From: Streptomyces vinaceus
Lineage (GTDB): Bacteria; Actinomycetota; Actinomycetes; Streptomycetales; Streptomycetaceae
Direction of reading: 5' to 3'
Length of the DNA stretch: 64,000 nt
Assembly (NCBI RefSeq): GCF_008704935.1
Contig: NZ_CP023692.1
Coordinates: 3,638,001 to 3,702,000, forward strand
The notes beneath the pieces were generated by a model. That model was not told where the DNA came from. It did no database searches and saw nothing but the letters and a program-made list of their open reading frames with translations. Positions 49,157-58,005 of the stretch are shown piece after piece. A program made the position numbers and the translations under genes. Position 1 is the stretch's first letter. Each line of letters opens with the position of its first letter.

Positions 49157-49921
49157 CTACGGCAGCTGCGGGCGGACCTGCGACCAGGCGTCGACCGCCG
49201 CCGCGAGCGGGTCCCCCTCCGCCAGATGCGGCCGTACGAGGGCCGTCCAGGGCAGCAGGAGCTTGATGCGCCGCAGGTGCTGGATGCGCGGTCGCGGCAG
49301 GTCGCGCCACGTGCGCGCCTCCGCGGCCGCCTCCGCCGGGGTCAGGTCGATCAGCGCCAGCGCGTCGCGGCACAGCTCCGCCGGATCGCCGCCGCGGCCC
49401 GGGCCGAACTGATCGATCAGGTAGCCCCGTACGGCGGCCACCTCGACCGCCCGGTCCAGCGGGTGCGCGCCCTCCCACTCGGCCTTGCGGTACGTCGCGG
49501 CCAGCGCGACCGCGCCCCAGCGCAGCCGGGTCCCCTCGGGCAGCCAGTCCCCCTGCATCCGGCCCACGGCCAGCGTCCGCAGGGTCAGCGGATGCGGCTC
49601 GTCCAGCAGCGGCGGGTCGGTGGCCAGCCAGGCCTCGATGTCCTCCAGCGCGTGCCCGCCGGGCGGGACGGCGGTCAGCACCTGGCCCCGGGCGAGCAGC
49701 GCGACCAGGGCCCCGGTGAGGTGCACCTTGGCCACGTGGCCCGCGTCGAAGAAGGCCACGGTGCGCCCGTACCGCTCGATACGGCGCAGCCCGAGCCGCA
49801 GTTCCCCGACGGCGTAGACCTGCCCGGCGCGCGCGACCCCGCCCAGGCAGCGGACCACGCACACCCCGCCCGTGACGTCGGCCTCCTCGACGGAGTACAC
49901 CTGCAACTCGGCGATGGCCAC
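49157..49921 (-). CDS. Conserved hypothetical protein
   Basis: A 254-residue soluble protein starting at GTG (VAIAELQVYSVEEADVTGGV). It has a beta-rich N-terminal half (CVVRCLGGVARAGQVYAVG, RLGLRRIERYGRTVAFFDAG) and an acidic helical C-terminal half. The N-terminal barrel resembles an EF-Tu-type domain 2, but I do not recognise the family. It lies 35 bp downstream of the GNAT gene in the same direction, so the two are probably cotranscribed. Confidence 0.65.
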   Translation of the reverse strand: MAIAELQVYSVEEADVTGGVCVVRCLGGVARAGQVYAVGELRLGLRRIERYGRTVAFFDAGHVAKVHLTGALVALLARGQVLTAVPPGGHALEDIEAWLATDPPLLDEPHPLTLRTLAVGRMQGDWLPEGTRLRWGAVALAATYRKAEWEGAHPLDRAVEVAAVRGYLIDQFGPGRGGDPAELCRDALALIDLTPAEAAAEARTWRDLPRPRIQHLRRIKLLLPWTALVRPHLAEGDPLAAAVDAWSQVRPQLP

Positions 49922-49956
49922 TCCCGGCCCCCCTTCCCCGGCGGGGAGGCTACCCC

Positions 49957-50892
49957 CTAGCCCTGCGGACGCTCCAGGACCAGGCGGATCTCCGTGACCT
50001 CGTAGCCCGCGCGGTCGAAGGCGGCGGCCATCGGGGCGTTGACGGTGTCCGTGGTCGCCGTGATGCGCTCGGCGCCGGCGGCCGCGTGGAAGCGGGTGAT
50101 CTCTGCCAGGACCTCGTCGATCAGGCCCCGGCCGCGCAGCTCCGGTACGACGCCCAGATATCCGACGTTGCGGTGGTACGGGGTCGCGGACGGGACGGCC
50201 AGGCCGGCGAGGGTGCCGTCCGGGAGCTCGGCCAGCCGCCACCAGGAGCGCTCACCGGGGCAGTCCAGGTAGAACTCGACGTCATCGCGGGCCAGTTGCT
50301 CAGCGTCCCTCGTGCGCAGCTCGTTCTGCGTGTGCAGGTCCAGGCTGCCGGCCGAGAGGCGGGCGAAGGCGTCGAGGAACTCCTCGTCCGTGCCCTCGCG
50401 GAAGACCAGCCGCCCGGTGGGCCCGGCGGTGCCGGCGGCCGGCGTCCACTCGTAGCGCAGCCGCTCGATCTCGCGGGTCAGCCCCGCCTCGTACGCGGCC
50501 CGCCGGCGCCAGGCGACGGCCTCGACGAGGCCGGGGCGGGTGCGCCAGTCGCCGGGCAGCGAGATGTTGTAGAGCGGGACGTTCCCGAAGGCCGCGTGCC
50601 CGGCGGCGAGCAGGCCGGCGGCGAGCGCGGCAGGGTCGGCGACGGATTCCCGTACCTGGAGGCAGTCGAGCGCGATGGGCCGCTCGCTGTCGGCCCGGCC
50701 CCACCACAGCGCACGGCCGAGGACCTCGCCGTCCTCGTCCTCGGCGAACCAGATCCACTCGGGCCGGAACCGGTTCCCGGCGAGCTCCTCGCGGATCTTC
50801 TCGGCGGACAGGGCCTCGACCGGCCCGTCGGCCGGGTAGGCCAGGGCTCGGTCGGTGCCGTCGGGGGCCTCAGTGGCGGCGCGGAATCTCAT
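49957..50892 (-). CDS. GNAT-family N-acetyltransferase
   Basis: A 311-residue protein with a C-terminal GNAT domain (about 170-311): the acetyl-CoA loop VGYLGVVPELRGRGLIDEVLAE and TVNAPMAAAFDRAGYEVTE. The N-terminal half resembles a second, degenerate GNAT fold (ALDCLQVRESVADPAALAAG). Acceptor unknown. It precedes the conserved hypothetical gene at 49157. Confidence 0.85.
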   Translation of the reverse strand: MRFRAATEAPDGTDRALAYPADGPVEALSAEKIREELAGNRFRPEWIWFAEDEDGEVLGRALWWGRADSERPIALDCLQVRESVADPAALAAGLLAAGHAAFGNVPLYNISLPGDWRTRPGLVEAVAWRRRAAYEAGLTREIERLRYEWTPAAGTAGPTGRLVFREGTDEEFLDAFARLSAGSLDLHTQNELRTRDAEQLARDDVEFYLDCPGERSWWRLAELPDGTLAGLAVPSATPYHRNVGYLGVVPELRGRGLIDEVLAEITRFHAAAGAERITATTDTVNAPMAAAFDRAGYEVTEIRLVLERPQG

Positions 50893-50946
50893 ACGTTGAT
50901 CATCGCCCGGCCGCCGGGCATCCGACCAGGAGTTTTCCGACGGGCC

Positions 50947-50983
50947 GAAGCCCCCCTCGCGGTGCGGTGGCGAGGGGGGCTTC
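50947..50983 (-). terminator. Terminator of the bkdABC operon
   Basis: Perfect 14-bp arms (GAAGCCCCCCTCGC and complement) with a 9-base loop lie 20 bp past the bkdC stop on the minus strand. Confidence 0.8.
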
Positions 50984-51003
50984 GGGTACCGGTCGGGACC
51001 GGG

Positions 51004-52458
51004 CTACGCCCAGGTGACCAGGCGGCGCGGGTGTTCCAGGACGGCCGCGATGTCCGCCAGGAACTTCGAGCCGAGCTCACCGTCGATGAGGCGGTGGTCG
51101 AACGACAGCGCCAGGGTGGTGACGTGACGCGGCTTCACCTTGCCCTTGTGGACCCACGGCTGGAGCTTGATCGCACCGACCGCGAGGATCGCGGACTCGC
51201 CGGGGTTCAGGATGGGCGTACCGGTGTCGACGCCGAAGACGCCGACGTTGGTGATGGTGATGGTGCCGTTCTGCATGTCGGCCGGGGAGGTCTTGCCGTC
51301 GCGGGCCGTGGCGACCAGCTCGGACAGGGCCGTGGACAGCTCGCCGAGGGTCTTGGCGTGGGCGTCCTTGATGTTCGGGACGATCAGGCCGCGGGGGGTG
51401 GCCGCCGCGATGCCCAGGTTGACGTAGTGCTTGAGCACGATCTCCTGGGCCGCCTCGTCCCAGGACGCGTTGACGTCCGGGTTGCGGCGGATGGCCACCA
51501 GCACCGCCTTGGCGATGAGCAGCAGCGGGTTGATCCGCAGACCGGCGAGGTCCGGGTCTTCCTTGAGCTCCTGGACCAGCTTCATCGTGCGGGTCACGTC
51601 GAAGGTGATGAACTCGGTGACGTGCGGCGCGGTGAACGCCGAGTTGACCATCGCCTGGGCGGTGACCTTGCGGACGCCCTTGACCGGGATGCGGGTCTCG
51701 CGGGCGTCCCCGGCCGCCGCCGGTGCCTCGGCCTGGGCCGGTACCGGCACGGCCGCTGCGGATACGGCCGGAGCCGGTGCGGACACCGCGCTCTGCGGGG
51801 CGATCGCGGCCGCCGCGGCGGCGTGCACGTCCTCGCGGGTCACGACCCCGCCTTCGCCGGTGGGCACCACCGAGGCGAGGTCGATGCCGAGGTCCTTGGC
51901 CAGCTTGCGCACCGGCGGCTTCGCCAGCGGGCGCTCCCCGGCCGCGTGGCCGTTGCCGTTCAGCCCGGCGGGTGCGGCGGCCGGCGCGGCCGCCGCCTCC
52001 GGCTGGGCGGGTACGGCCGGCAGGGCCACCGCGGCGCTGCCGTTCTGCGCGGCCGGAGCGGCCTTGCGCGGGCGGCGCTTGGTCGAGGCCTGGGAGACCC
52101 CGTAGCCGACCAGGACGGGCTGGCGTGCGGCGGCGGCCGGCTCCTCGGCGGCCTCGGCGACGACGGGAGCCGCGGCCGGGGCCACGGCCGCAGCGGCGGC
52201 CTCGGGGGCCTGGGCCTCGCCCGTCTGCACCGAGATGATCACCTGGCCGACGTCGACCGTGGTGCCCTCCTCGAAGAGCAGTGCGTGCACGGTCCCGTCG
52301 AACGGGATCGGCAGCTCCACGGCCGCCTTCGCCGTCTCGACCTCGCAGACGACCTGCCCGTCGGTGACCGTGTCACCGGGCTGGACGTACCACTTGAGGA
52401 TCTCGGCCTCGGTCAGGCCCTCGCCCACGTCGGGCATCTTGAATTCGCGGATCGTCAC
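51004..52458 (-). CDS. bkdC: Branched-chain 2-oxoacid dehydrogenase E2 (dihydrolipoyl acyltransferase)
   Basis: A 484-residue E2 component. The N-terminal lipoyl domain (MPDVGEGLTEAEILKWYVQ, lipoylated Lys in VETAKAAVE), an Ala/Pro-rich linker, a peripheral-subunit binding domain (PVRKLAKDLGIDLASVVPTG, about 180-215) and the catalytic domain with FDHRLIDG are in order. It transfers branched acyl groups to CoA, giving primers for branched fatty acids and polyketides. GTG 52458 follows GAGGAGAG. It is the last gene of bkdABC, 13 bp after bkdB. Confidence 0.93.
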   Translation of the reverse strand: MTIREFKMPDVGEGLTEAEILKWYVQPGDTVTDGQVVCEVETAKAAVELPIPFDGTVHALLFEEGTTVDVGQVIISVQTGEAQAPEAAAAAVAPAAAPVVAEAAEEPAAAARQPVLVGYGVSQASTKRRPRKAAPAAQNGSAAVALPAVPAQPEAAAAPAAAPAGLNGNGHAAGERPLAKPPVRKLAKDLGIDLASVVPTGEGGVVTREDVHAAAAAAIAPQSAVSAPAPAVSAAAVPVPAQAEAPAAAGDARETRIPVKGVRKVTAQAMVNSAFTAPHVTEFITFDVTRTMKLVQELKEDPDLAGLRINPLLLIAKAVLVAIRRNPDVNASWDEAAQEIVLKHYVNLGIAAATPRGLIVPNIKDAHAKTLGELSTALSELVATARDGKTSPADMQNGTITITNVGVFGVDTGTPILNPGESAILAVGAIKLQPWVHKGKVKPRHVTTLALSFDHRLIDGELGSKFLADIAAVLEHPRRLVTWA

Positions 52459-52471
52459 GGGAACGCTCTCC

Positions 52472-53452
52472 TCAGTACGCAAGCGAGCGGTCGACGGCGT
52501 CGAGCACCCTGTCCAGGCCCGGCAGGTACTCGTCCTCCAGGCGGGCCGGCGGGTACGGGGCGTGGAACCCGCCCACGCGCAGCACCGGCGCCTCCAGGTG
52601 GTAGAAGCACCGCTCCGTGATGCGGGCGGCGATCTCCGCGCCCGTGCCCAGGAACACCGGGGCCTCGTGGACGACCACGAGCCGGCGGGTCTTCTCCACG
52701 GAGACCTGCAGCCCGTCGAAGTCGATCGGGGACATCGAGCGCAGGTCGACGACCTCCACCGACTTGCCCTCCTCGGCCGCGGCGGCCGCCGCCTCCAGGC
52801 AGACCTTCACCATGGGGCCGTAGGCCGCCAGGGTGATGTCCGAGCCCTCGCGCGCCACGCGCGCCTTGTGCAGCTCGCCGGGGATGGCGTCGGTGTCGAC
52901 CTCGCCCTTGTCCCAGTAGCGCCGCTTCGGCTCGAAGAAGATCACCGGGTCGTCGCTGAGGATCGCCTGCTGGAGCATCCAGTACGCGTCGCTCGCGTTC
53001 GACGGCGAGACCACCTTCAGGCCCGGGACGTGCGCGAACAGCGCCTCGGGGGACTCCGAGTGGTGCTCCACCGCGCCGATGCCGCCGGCGTACGGGATGC
53101 GTACGACGACCGGCATCTTGACCTTGCCCAGCGCCCGCGCGTGCATCTTCGCGAGCTGCGTGACGATCTGGTCGTACGCGGGGAAGACGAACCCGTCGAA
53201 CTGGATCTCCACCACGGGCCGGTAGCCGCGCAGCGCCAGGCCGATCGCCGTGCCGACGATGCCGGACTCGGCGAGCGGGGTGTCGATGACCCGCTCCTCG
53301 CCGAAGTCCTTCTGCAGACCGTCGGTGATGCGGAAGACACCGCCCAGCTTGCCGACGTCCTCGCCCATGATCAGGACCTTCGGGTCCTGCTCCAGGGCCT
53401 TGCGCAGGGACTCGTTGAGCGCCTTCGCGATCGACATCTTCTCGACAGCCAT
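52472..53452 (-). CDS. bkdB: Branched-chain 2-oxoacid dehydrogenase E1 beta
   Basis: A 326-residue E1 beta subunit with the transketolase pyrimidine-binding domain (VLIMGEDVGKLGGVFRITDG, DTPLAESGIVGTAIGLALRG, EIQFDGFVFPAYDQIVTQLAK) and C-terminal transketolase domain (GSDITLAAYGPMVKVCLEAA, EVVDLRSMSPIDFDGL). The start ATG overlaps the bkdA stop by one base (TGATG). It pairs with BkdA to decarboxylate branched 2-oxoacids with thiamine diphosphate. Confidence 0.94.
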   Translation of the reverse strand: MAVEKMSIAKALNESLRKALEQDPKVLIMGEDVGKLGGVFRITDGLQKDFGEERVIDTPLAESGIVGTAIGLALRGYRPVVEIQFDGFVFPAYDQIVTQLAKMHARALGKVKMPVVVRIPYAGGIGAVEHHSESPEALFAHVPGLKVVSPSNASDAYWMLQQAILSDDPVIFFEPKRRYWDKGEVDTDAIPGELHKARVAREGSDITLAAYGPMVKVCLEAAAAAAEEGKSVEVVDLRSMSPIDFDGLQVSVEKTRRLVVVHEAPVFLGTGAEIAARITERCFYHLEAPVLRVGGFHAPYPPARLEDEYLPGLDRVLDAVDRSLAY

Positions 53453-54666
53453 CAGTGACCCTCCTCGAAGGACGCGAGGTAGGCGGCGAACTGGGCGCGC
53501 TCCTCGTCGACGAGCGCGTGCCCGTCCGCGTAGACGTTCTCGAAGATCGCCATGGTGTCCGGGTCGGGCATGGCGCGCACGACCTCGCGCACCCGCTTGC
53601 CCAGGGCCTCGCTCTCGGCCTCCAGCGACTCGAAGAAGGCCTCGTCGGCGCCGCCGCTGGCCAGCAGGTACGTCTTCAGGCGCAGGATCGGGTCCTTCGC
53701 CTCCCAGGCCTGCGTCTCCTCGTCCCGCCGGTACTTGGTCGGGTCGTCGGAGGTGGTGTGCGCGCCCATGCGGTACGTGAACGCCTCGACCAGGGTCGGG
53801 CCCTCGCCCGCGCGGGCCCGCGCCAGCGCCCAGCGGGTGACCGCGAGGCAGGCGAGCACGTCGTTGCCGTCCACGCGGACGCCGGGGAAGCCGAAGCCCT
53901 GGGCGCGCTGGTAGAGCGGCACGCGCATCTGGCGCTCGGTCGGCTCGGAGATCGCCCACTGGTTGTTCTGGCAGAAGAACACCACGGGGGAGTTGTAGAC
54001 GGCCGAGAAGGTGAACGCCTCGGCCACGTCGCCCTGGCTGGACGCGCCGTCGCCGAAGTAGGCGATGACCGCGGAGTCCGCGCCGTCCTTGGCCACGCCC
54101 ATCGCGTAACCGGTCGCGTGCAGCGTCTGCGAGCCGATGACGATCGTGTACAGGTGGAAGTTGTTCGTGTTCGGGTCCCAGCCGCCGTGGTTCACGCCGC
54201 GGAACATGCCGAGCAGGTTCGTCGGGTCGACGCCCCGGCACCAGGCCACACCGTGCTCGCGGTAGGTCGGGAACACGTAGTCGTCGTCGCGCAGGGCGCG
54301 GCCGGAGCCGATCTGGGCGGCCTCCTGGCCGAGCAGCGAGGCCCACAGGCCCAGCTCGCCCTGGCGCTGGAGGGCGGTCGCCTCGCCGTCGAATCGGCGG
54401 GTCAGGACCATGTCGCGGTAGAGCCCGCGCAGGTCCTCGGTCGTGATGTCCTCGACGAAGGAGAGGAACTCCGCGGCGTCGGGATTGTCCGCTGCGCTGA
54501 CCCGTTCACCCTCGGGCGTCAACAGCTGTACGAGCTGGGGCTCGGCGTTCTGCGCGGTGGCGGCAGCCTTGGCAGCGGGGGCCTTGGCGGCGCTCGCCGC
54601 GCCTGCCGCCCGCTTGGTGCCGCTGCTGCGTCGCGGCTTGCGCGCGGCAGTGCTCTCCACGGTCAC
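53452..54666 (-). CDS. bkdA: Branched-chain 2-oxoacid dehydrogenase E1 alpha
   Basis: A 404-residue E1 alpha. The thiamine diphosphate motif GDGASSQGDVAEAFTFSAVY ends in QNNQWAIS; PTYREHGVAWCRGV and EAFTYRMGAHTTSDDPTKYR are typical for the branched-chain type. An N-terminal Ala/Lys-rich tail of about 60 residues precedes the fold, a known feature of streptomycete BkdA. The GTG at 54666 has GGAGG nine bases upstream. First gene of the operon; a palindrome in the upstream region may bind an Lrp-type regulator. Confidence 0.93.
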   Translation of the reverse strand: MTVESTAARKPRRSSGTKRAAGAASAAKAPAAKAAATAQNAEPQLVQLLTPEGERVSAADNPDAAEFLSFVEDITTEDLRGLYRDMVLTRRFDGEATALQRQGELGLWASLLGQEAAQIGSGRALRDDDYVFPTYREHGVAWCRGVDPTNLLGMFRGVNHGGWDPNTNNFHLYTIVIGSQTLHATGYAMGVAKDGADSAVIAYFGDGASSQGDVAEAFTFSAVYNSPVVFFCQNNQWAISEPTERQMRVPLYQRAQGFGFPGVRVDGNDVLACLAVTRWALARARAGEGPTLVEAFTYRMGAHTTSDDPTKYRRDEETQAWEAKDPILRLKTYLLASGGADEAFFESLEAESEALGKRVREVVRAMPDPDTMAIFENVYADGHALVDEERAQFAAYLASFEEGH

Positions 54667-54974
54667 GTGTTGCTCCTCCGTCGGTCCGGCTCCCGGGTTC
54701 TCCGGGGTCCAGTGCGGCTCACCCGGATCCGTACCAGCGCACAAGGGTGGGTGCGCGTCGTGTACGGATTCGGGCGTGACAGGTGCCCCGGCAAGTGCCC
54801 TGCGCAATGCACGTTACCCAGTGCGCCGCATAACTGCGAAACCCCACTTGACCTGCGTTTTTGCTTGGATTTCCAAGTAAATCCGCCAGGTGGGGAACAA
54901 GCACTGGTCACAGCCTTGCAGGGGGCCGGAACAACGGCACGTTATCCCGGGTAACGACCGCAGGGAAGGGGTGA
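54667..54974. other. Divergent promoter region bkdA / response regulator
   Basis: No gene is seen in these 308 bp. Features noted are a TTGACC hexamer at 54848 on the + strand, an inverted repeat at 54864-54877 and an imperfect palindrome GTTATCCCGGGTAAC at 54941-54955. The region is AT-richer than its flanks. Confidence 0.6.
54864..54877. promoter_or_regulatory. Inverted repeat, candidate bkd operator
   Basis: CTTGGA-TT-TCCAAG has perfect 6-bp arms about 200 bp upstream of bkdA. Lrp/AsnC-type BkdR proteins control bkd operons in other bacteria; whether one binds here is inference. Confidence 0.45.
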
Positions 54975-55655
54975 GTGTGTGAAACTGAGTTCGTGCGCGA
55001 AGACGGAAAAATCAAGGTATTCCTCCTGGACGACCACGAAGTGGTACGTCGGGGTGTCCATGAGCTCCTTTCGGTCGAAGAGGACATCGAGATCGTCGGC
55101 GAGGCCGGTACCGCCGCGGACGCCTTGGTGCGCATCCCCGCCACCCGTCCGGACGTCGCCGTGCTCGACGTACGCCTGCCCGACGGCAGCGGGGTCGAGG
55201 TCTGCCGCGAGGTCCGATCGCAGAACGAGGACATCAAGTGCCTCATGCTGACCTCCTTCGCGGACGACGAGGCGCTGTTCGACGCGATCATGGCCGGGGC
55301 CTCCGGTTACGTGCTCAAGGCGATCCGCGGGAACGAGCTGCTGAGCGCCGTACGGGACGTCGCGGCCGGCAAGTCGCTGCTGGACCCCGTCGCCACGGCG
55401 CGCGTGCTGGAGCGGCTGCGCGACGGCAAGAACGGCAAGGGCGACGACCGCCTGGCCAACCTCACCGAGCAGGAGCGCAAGATCCTCGACCTGATCGGCG
55501 AGGGCCTGACCAACCGCGTCATCGGCGAGCGGCTGCACCTGGCCGAGAAGACCATCAAGAACTACGTCTCCAGCCTGCTGTCCAAGCTGGGCATGGAGCG
55601 CCGCTCGCAGGCCGCCGCGTACGTGGCCCGGCTCCAGGCCGAGAAGCGCGCCTGA
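54975..55655 (+). CDS. NarL/LuxR-type response regulator (orphan)
   Basis: A 226-residue regulator: receiver domain (VFLLDDHEVVRRGVHELLS, phosphoacceptor Asp in DVAVLDVRLPDGSG, Thr in LMLTSFADD, Lys in GYVLKAIRG) and a C-terminal LuxR helix-turn-helix (LTEQERKILDLIGEGLTNRV, LHLAEKTIKNYVSSLLSKLG). Start at GTG 54975 has GGAAGGGG; GTG 54993 is an alternative closer to the domain. No kinase is adjacent. It is divergent from bkdABC; whether it controls that operon is unknown. Confidence 0.9.
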   Translation: MCETEFVREDGKIKVFLLDDHEVVRRGVHELLSVEEDIEIVGEAGTAADALVRIPATRPDVAVLDVRLPDGSGVEVCREVRSQNEDIKCLMLTSFADDEALFDAIMAGASGYVLKAIRGNELLSAVRDVAAGKSLLDPVATARVLERLRDGKNGKGDDRLANLTEQERKILDLIGEGLTNRVIGERLHLAEKTIKNYVSSLLSKLGMERRSQAAAYVARLQAEKRA

Positions 55656-55756
55656 GTTCCGCCGCGGCGTCCGTTCGTCTCATTCGGGACCAACGTCCCC
55701 GATCGTCGGGGCCGCCTCCTCTTTTCGGACGAGGGCCCGTACCGGACAGTGGACGC

Positions 55757-56173
55757 ATGTCTCCGGAGGAACTCCACGCCATCGAACTGCTGCGCCGCGT
55801 GCCGTACGGCCGGGTGGCCACCAGCATGCGCGCGCTGCCCTTCCTCGCCCTCGCCCGCCACATCGTGGTGGACGGCAAGGTCGTGCTGAGAATGCACGCG
55901 GGCTTCGGCTACCACCAGGCGTGCAACGGCAGCGTGGTGGCGTACGGCGCCGACAACTTCAATTCCGCGGATGCCCGTCTGTGGTCCGTGCAGTTCACCG
56001 GAACGGCCCAGATCATCGAGCCGTCCACCCGGGAACTGGAACTGTTCGGACCAGTTCCGCATTACGTGGACGGCGCGGTCTTCGACCCCGTCTACATGCG
56101 CATCGAGCCCCAGTTCGTCACCGTGCACTCCCTGGCCGGAAATCCGGACAGGGAGTACCAGCACGCCCTCTGA
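55757..56173 (+). CDS. Pyridoxamine 5'-phosphate oxidase-family protein
   Basis: A 138-residue split-barrel protein with the pattern ELLRRVPYGRVATSMRALPF, ARHIVVDGKVVLRM, NGSVVAYGADNF and LWSVQFTGTAQII. It belongs to the PNPOx-like group that binds FMN, F420 or heme-type cofactors; substrate unknown. ATG 55757 is chosen because the fold begins there. It is convergent with the kinase gene at 56187. Confidence 0.85.
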   Translation: MSPEELHAIELLRRVPYGRVATSMRALPFLALARHIVVDGKVVLRMHAGFGYHQACNGSVVAYGADNFNSADARLWSVQFTGTAQIIEPSTRELELFGPVPHYVDGAVFDPVYMRIEPQFVTVHSLAGNPDREYQHAL

Positions 56174-56186
56174 GCTGCGAATTTCC

Positions 56187-57776
56187 CTAAAGATCGTCCA
56201 GCGGATTCGGCGATTCCACCGGCGGGCTCTTCGTCGGCGGCGCCTTCGTCGGCGGCGTCTTGGACGGACTGGTCGACGCCGAAGGCGATGAACTGAACGA
56301 CGGCGACGTCGACGTCGAGGGGCTGCTGCTCTGCGTGAACTTGGAGCGGCCCGGCGACGGCGTGTAGTCGTCGTCCGACTGGCGCGACGACGGCGTCGCG
56401 TGCGAGGGGCTCACCTGCGGGTCGGACGGGGTGTTCGCCTGACCGCTCGAAGAACTCTGGACGGCGGGCGGAGTGCTGTCGTCCTTGTTGTTGCTGTGCG
56501 ACACCGAATTGACGGCGTACGCCACGCCGCCCGCGATCGCGATGATCGCCAGCACCGCGAACAGCCACAGCTTCCAGCGGCTGCTCCCGCGGTCGTCGTA
56601 GCCCTCGTACCCGTCGTGACCGCCCTGCCCGCCGCCGTGGCCGTGGTTGTCGTACCCGCCCCCGCCGGGGAAGGCCGAGCCGTCGTCCGGGTTGATCGGC
56701 GGCACCATCGGCTGCTGGAACTGCGAGGTCGTGGCGTGCGCCGCGTACGGCTGCTGCCCGCCGGTCGGCCCCATCGGCATCGCCGTGGTCTGTGCCGCGC
56801 CGCCGCGCCCGTGCGGCAGGGCCATGGTGACCGGGCCGGTGTTCCAGGTGCCGGTGTTCGCGCCCTGGTCGTGCAGCATCTGGAGCGCGTACTGGACCAG
56901 CCCGCGCATCTCCTCGGCGCTCTGGAACCGGTCGTCCGGGTCCTTGGCGAGGGAGCGCATGACGAGCCCGTCGAGCTCCTGCGGGATGTGCTGGCCCTCC
57001 GGCAGCTGCGAGGGCGGAACCGGTGCGTCCTGTACGTGCTGGTAGACCACCGAGAGCGGGGTCTCGCCGGTGAACGGGGGCCGCAGCGCGAGCAGTTCGT
57101 ACAGCAGGCAGCCGGTGGCGTACAGGTCGGAGCGGTGGTCGACCGCCTTGCCGAGCGCCTGCTCGGGCGACAGGTACTGCGGGGTGCCCATGACCATGCC
57201 GGTCTGGGTCATCGTCGACTGGGCGCCGTGCAGGGCGCGCGCGATGCCGAAGTCCATCACCTTGACCGCGCCGGTCTCGGTGATGATGACGTTGGCGGGC
57301 TTGATGTCGCGGTGCACGATGCCGTGCTGGTGCGAGTACGCGAGCGCTTCGAGCACGCCCGAGGTGATGATGAGCGCCTGCTCCGGGCCCGGGGCCTCGG
57401 CGCTGATCAGCAGATCGCGGATGGTGCGGCCCTCGACCAGCTCCATCACGATGTACGGCACCGTATTGGGGCCGACCTTGTCCTCGCCGGAGTCGTACAC
57501 GGCGACGACGGCGTGGTGGTTGAGCCCGGCGACCGACTGCGCCTCCCGCGTGAAGCGGGCCTTGGAGACGGGGTCCTCGGCGAGGTCGGCGCGCAGCAGC
57601 TTCACGGCGACGATCCGGCCCAGCCGTACGTCCTCGGCGGCGAAGACCTCCGCCATGCCGCCGCGGCCCAGGCGGTGGGTGAGCCGGTAGCGGCCGTCGC
57701 CGACCAGGCCGCCGGCGCCCCAATGCTCAGGACCGTCGGCCATCCCGGCGCCGTTTCCCTCGGGTTCGGGTGCCAT
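56187..57776 (-). CDS. Membrane Ser/Thr protein kinase with Ser/Thr/Pro-rich exterior
   Basis: A 529-residue Hanks-type kinase. Kinase domain at about 28-300: GRGGMAEVF, Lys59 (VAVKLL), HRD motif at 155-157 (HRDIKPANV), DFG Asp175. A Gly/His-rich juxtamembrane stretch leads to one transmembrane helix (401-422), and the extracytoplasmic part is a Ser/Thr/Pro/Lys-rich tail without a recognisable sensor domain. ATG 57776 has GAGG upstream. It is divergent from the second kinase at 58006. Confidence 0.93.
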   Translation of the reverse strand: MAPEPEGNGAGMADGPEHWGAGGLVGDGRYRLTHRLGRGGMAEVFAAEDVRLGRIVAVKLLRADLAEDPVSKARFTREAQSVAGLNHHAVVAVYDSGEDKVGPNTVPYIVMELVEGRTIRDLLISAEAPGPEQALIITSGVLEALAYSHQHGIVHRDIKPANVIITETGAVKVMDFGIARALHGAQSTMTQTGMVMGTPQYLSPEQALGKAVDHRSDLYATGCLLYELLALRPPFTGETPLSVVYQHVQDAPVPPSQLPEGQHIPQELDGLVMRSLAKDPDDRFQSAEEMRGLVQYALQMLHDQGANTGTWNTGPVTMALPHGRGGAAQTTAMPMGPTGGQQPYAAHATTSQFQQPMVPPINPDDGSAFPGGGGYDNHGHGGGQGGHDGYEGYDDRGSSRWKLWLFAVLAIIAIAGGVAYAVNSVSHSNNKDDSTPPAVQSSSSGQANTPSDPQVSPSHATPSSRQSDDDYTPSPGRSKFTQSSSPSTSTSPSFSSSPSASTSPSKTPPTKAPPTKSPPVESPNPLDDL

Positions 57777-58005
57777 CAGTCCTCGCCGTCGTCTCTCTCG
57801 GCCGCCGCTCAGCGGTAGGTCCTTTTCGGGTGCTCCGATGAACGCTACAGCCTCGGAACAGGTCGCCGTTCGGACTATGGCGCCGTGTGGCCCCGTGGTC
57901 ACGGAACGGGCACCCGGCTTGACGTGTGCTTGCCCTCCGGCAGACTGGGCGCCACATGCGCTCAGCCAGAGGCGTTGGGACACATCCCGAGGGGAAGCAA
58001 CAGTC

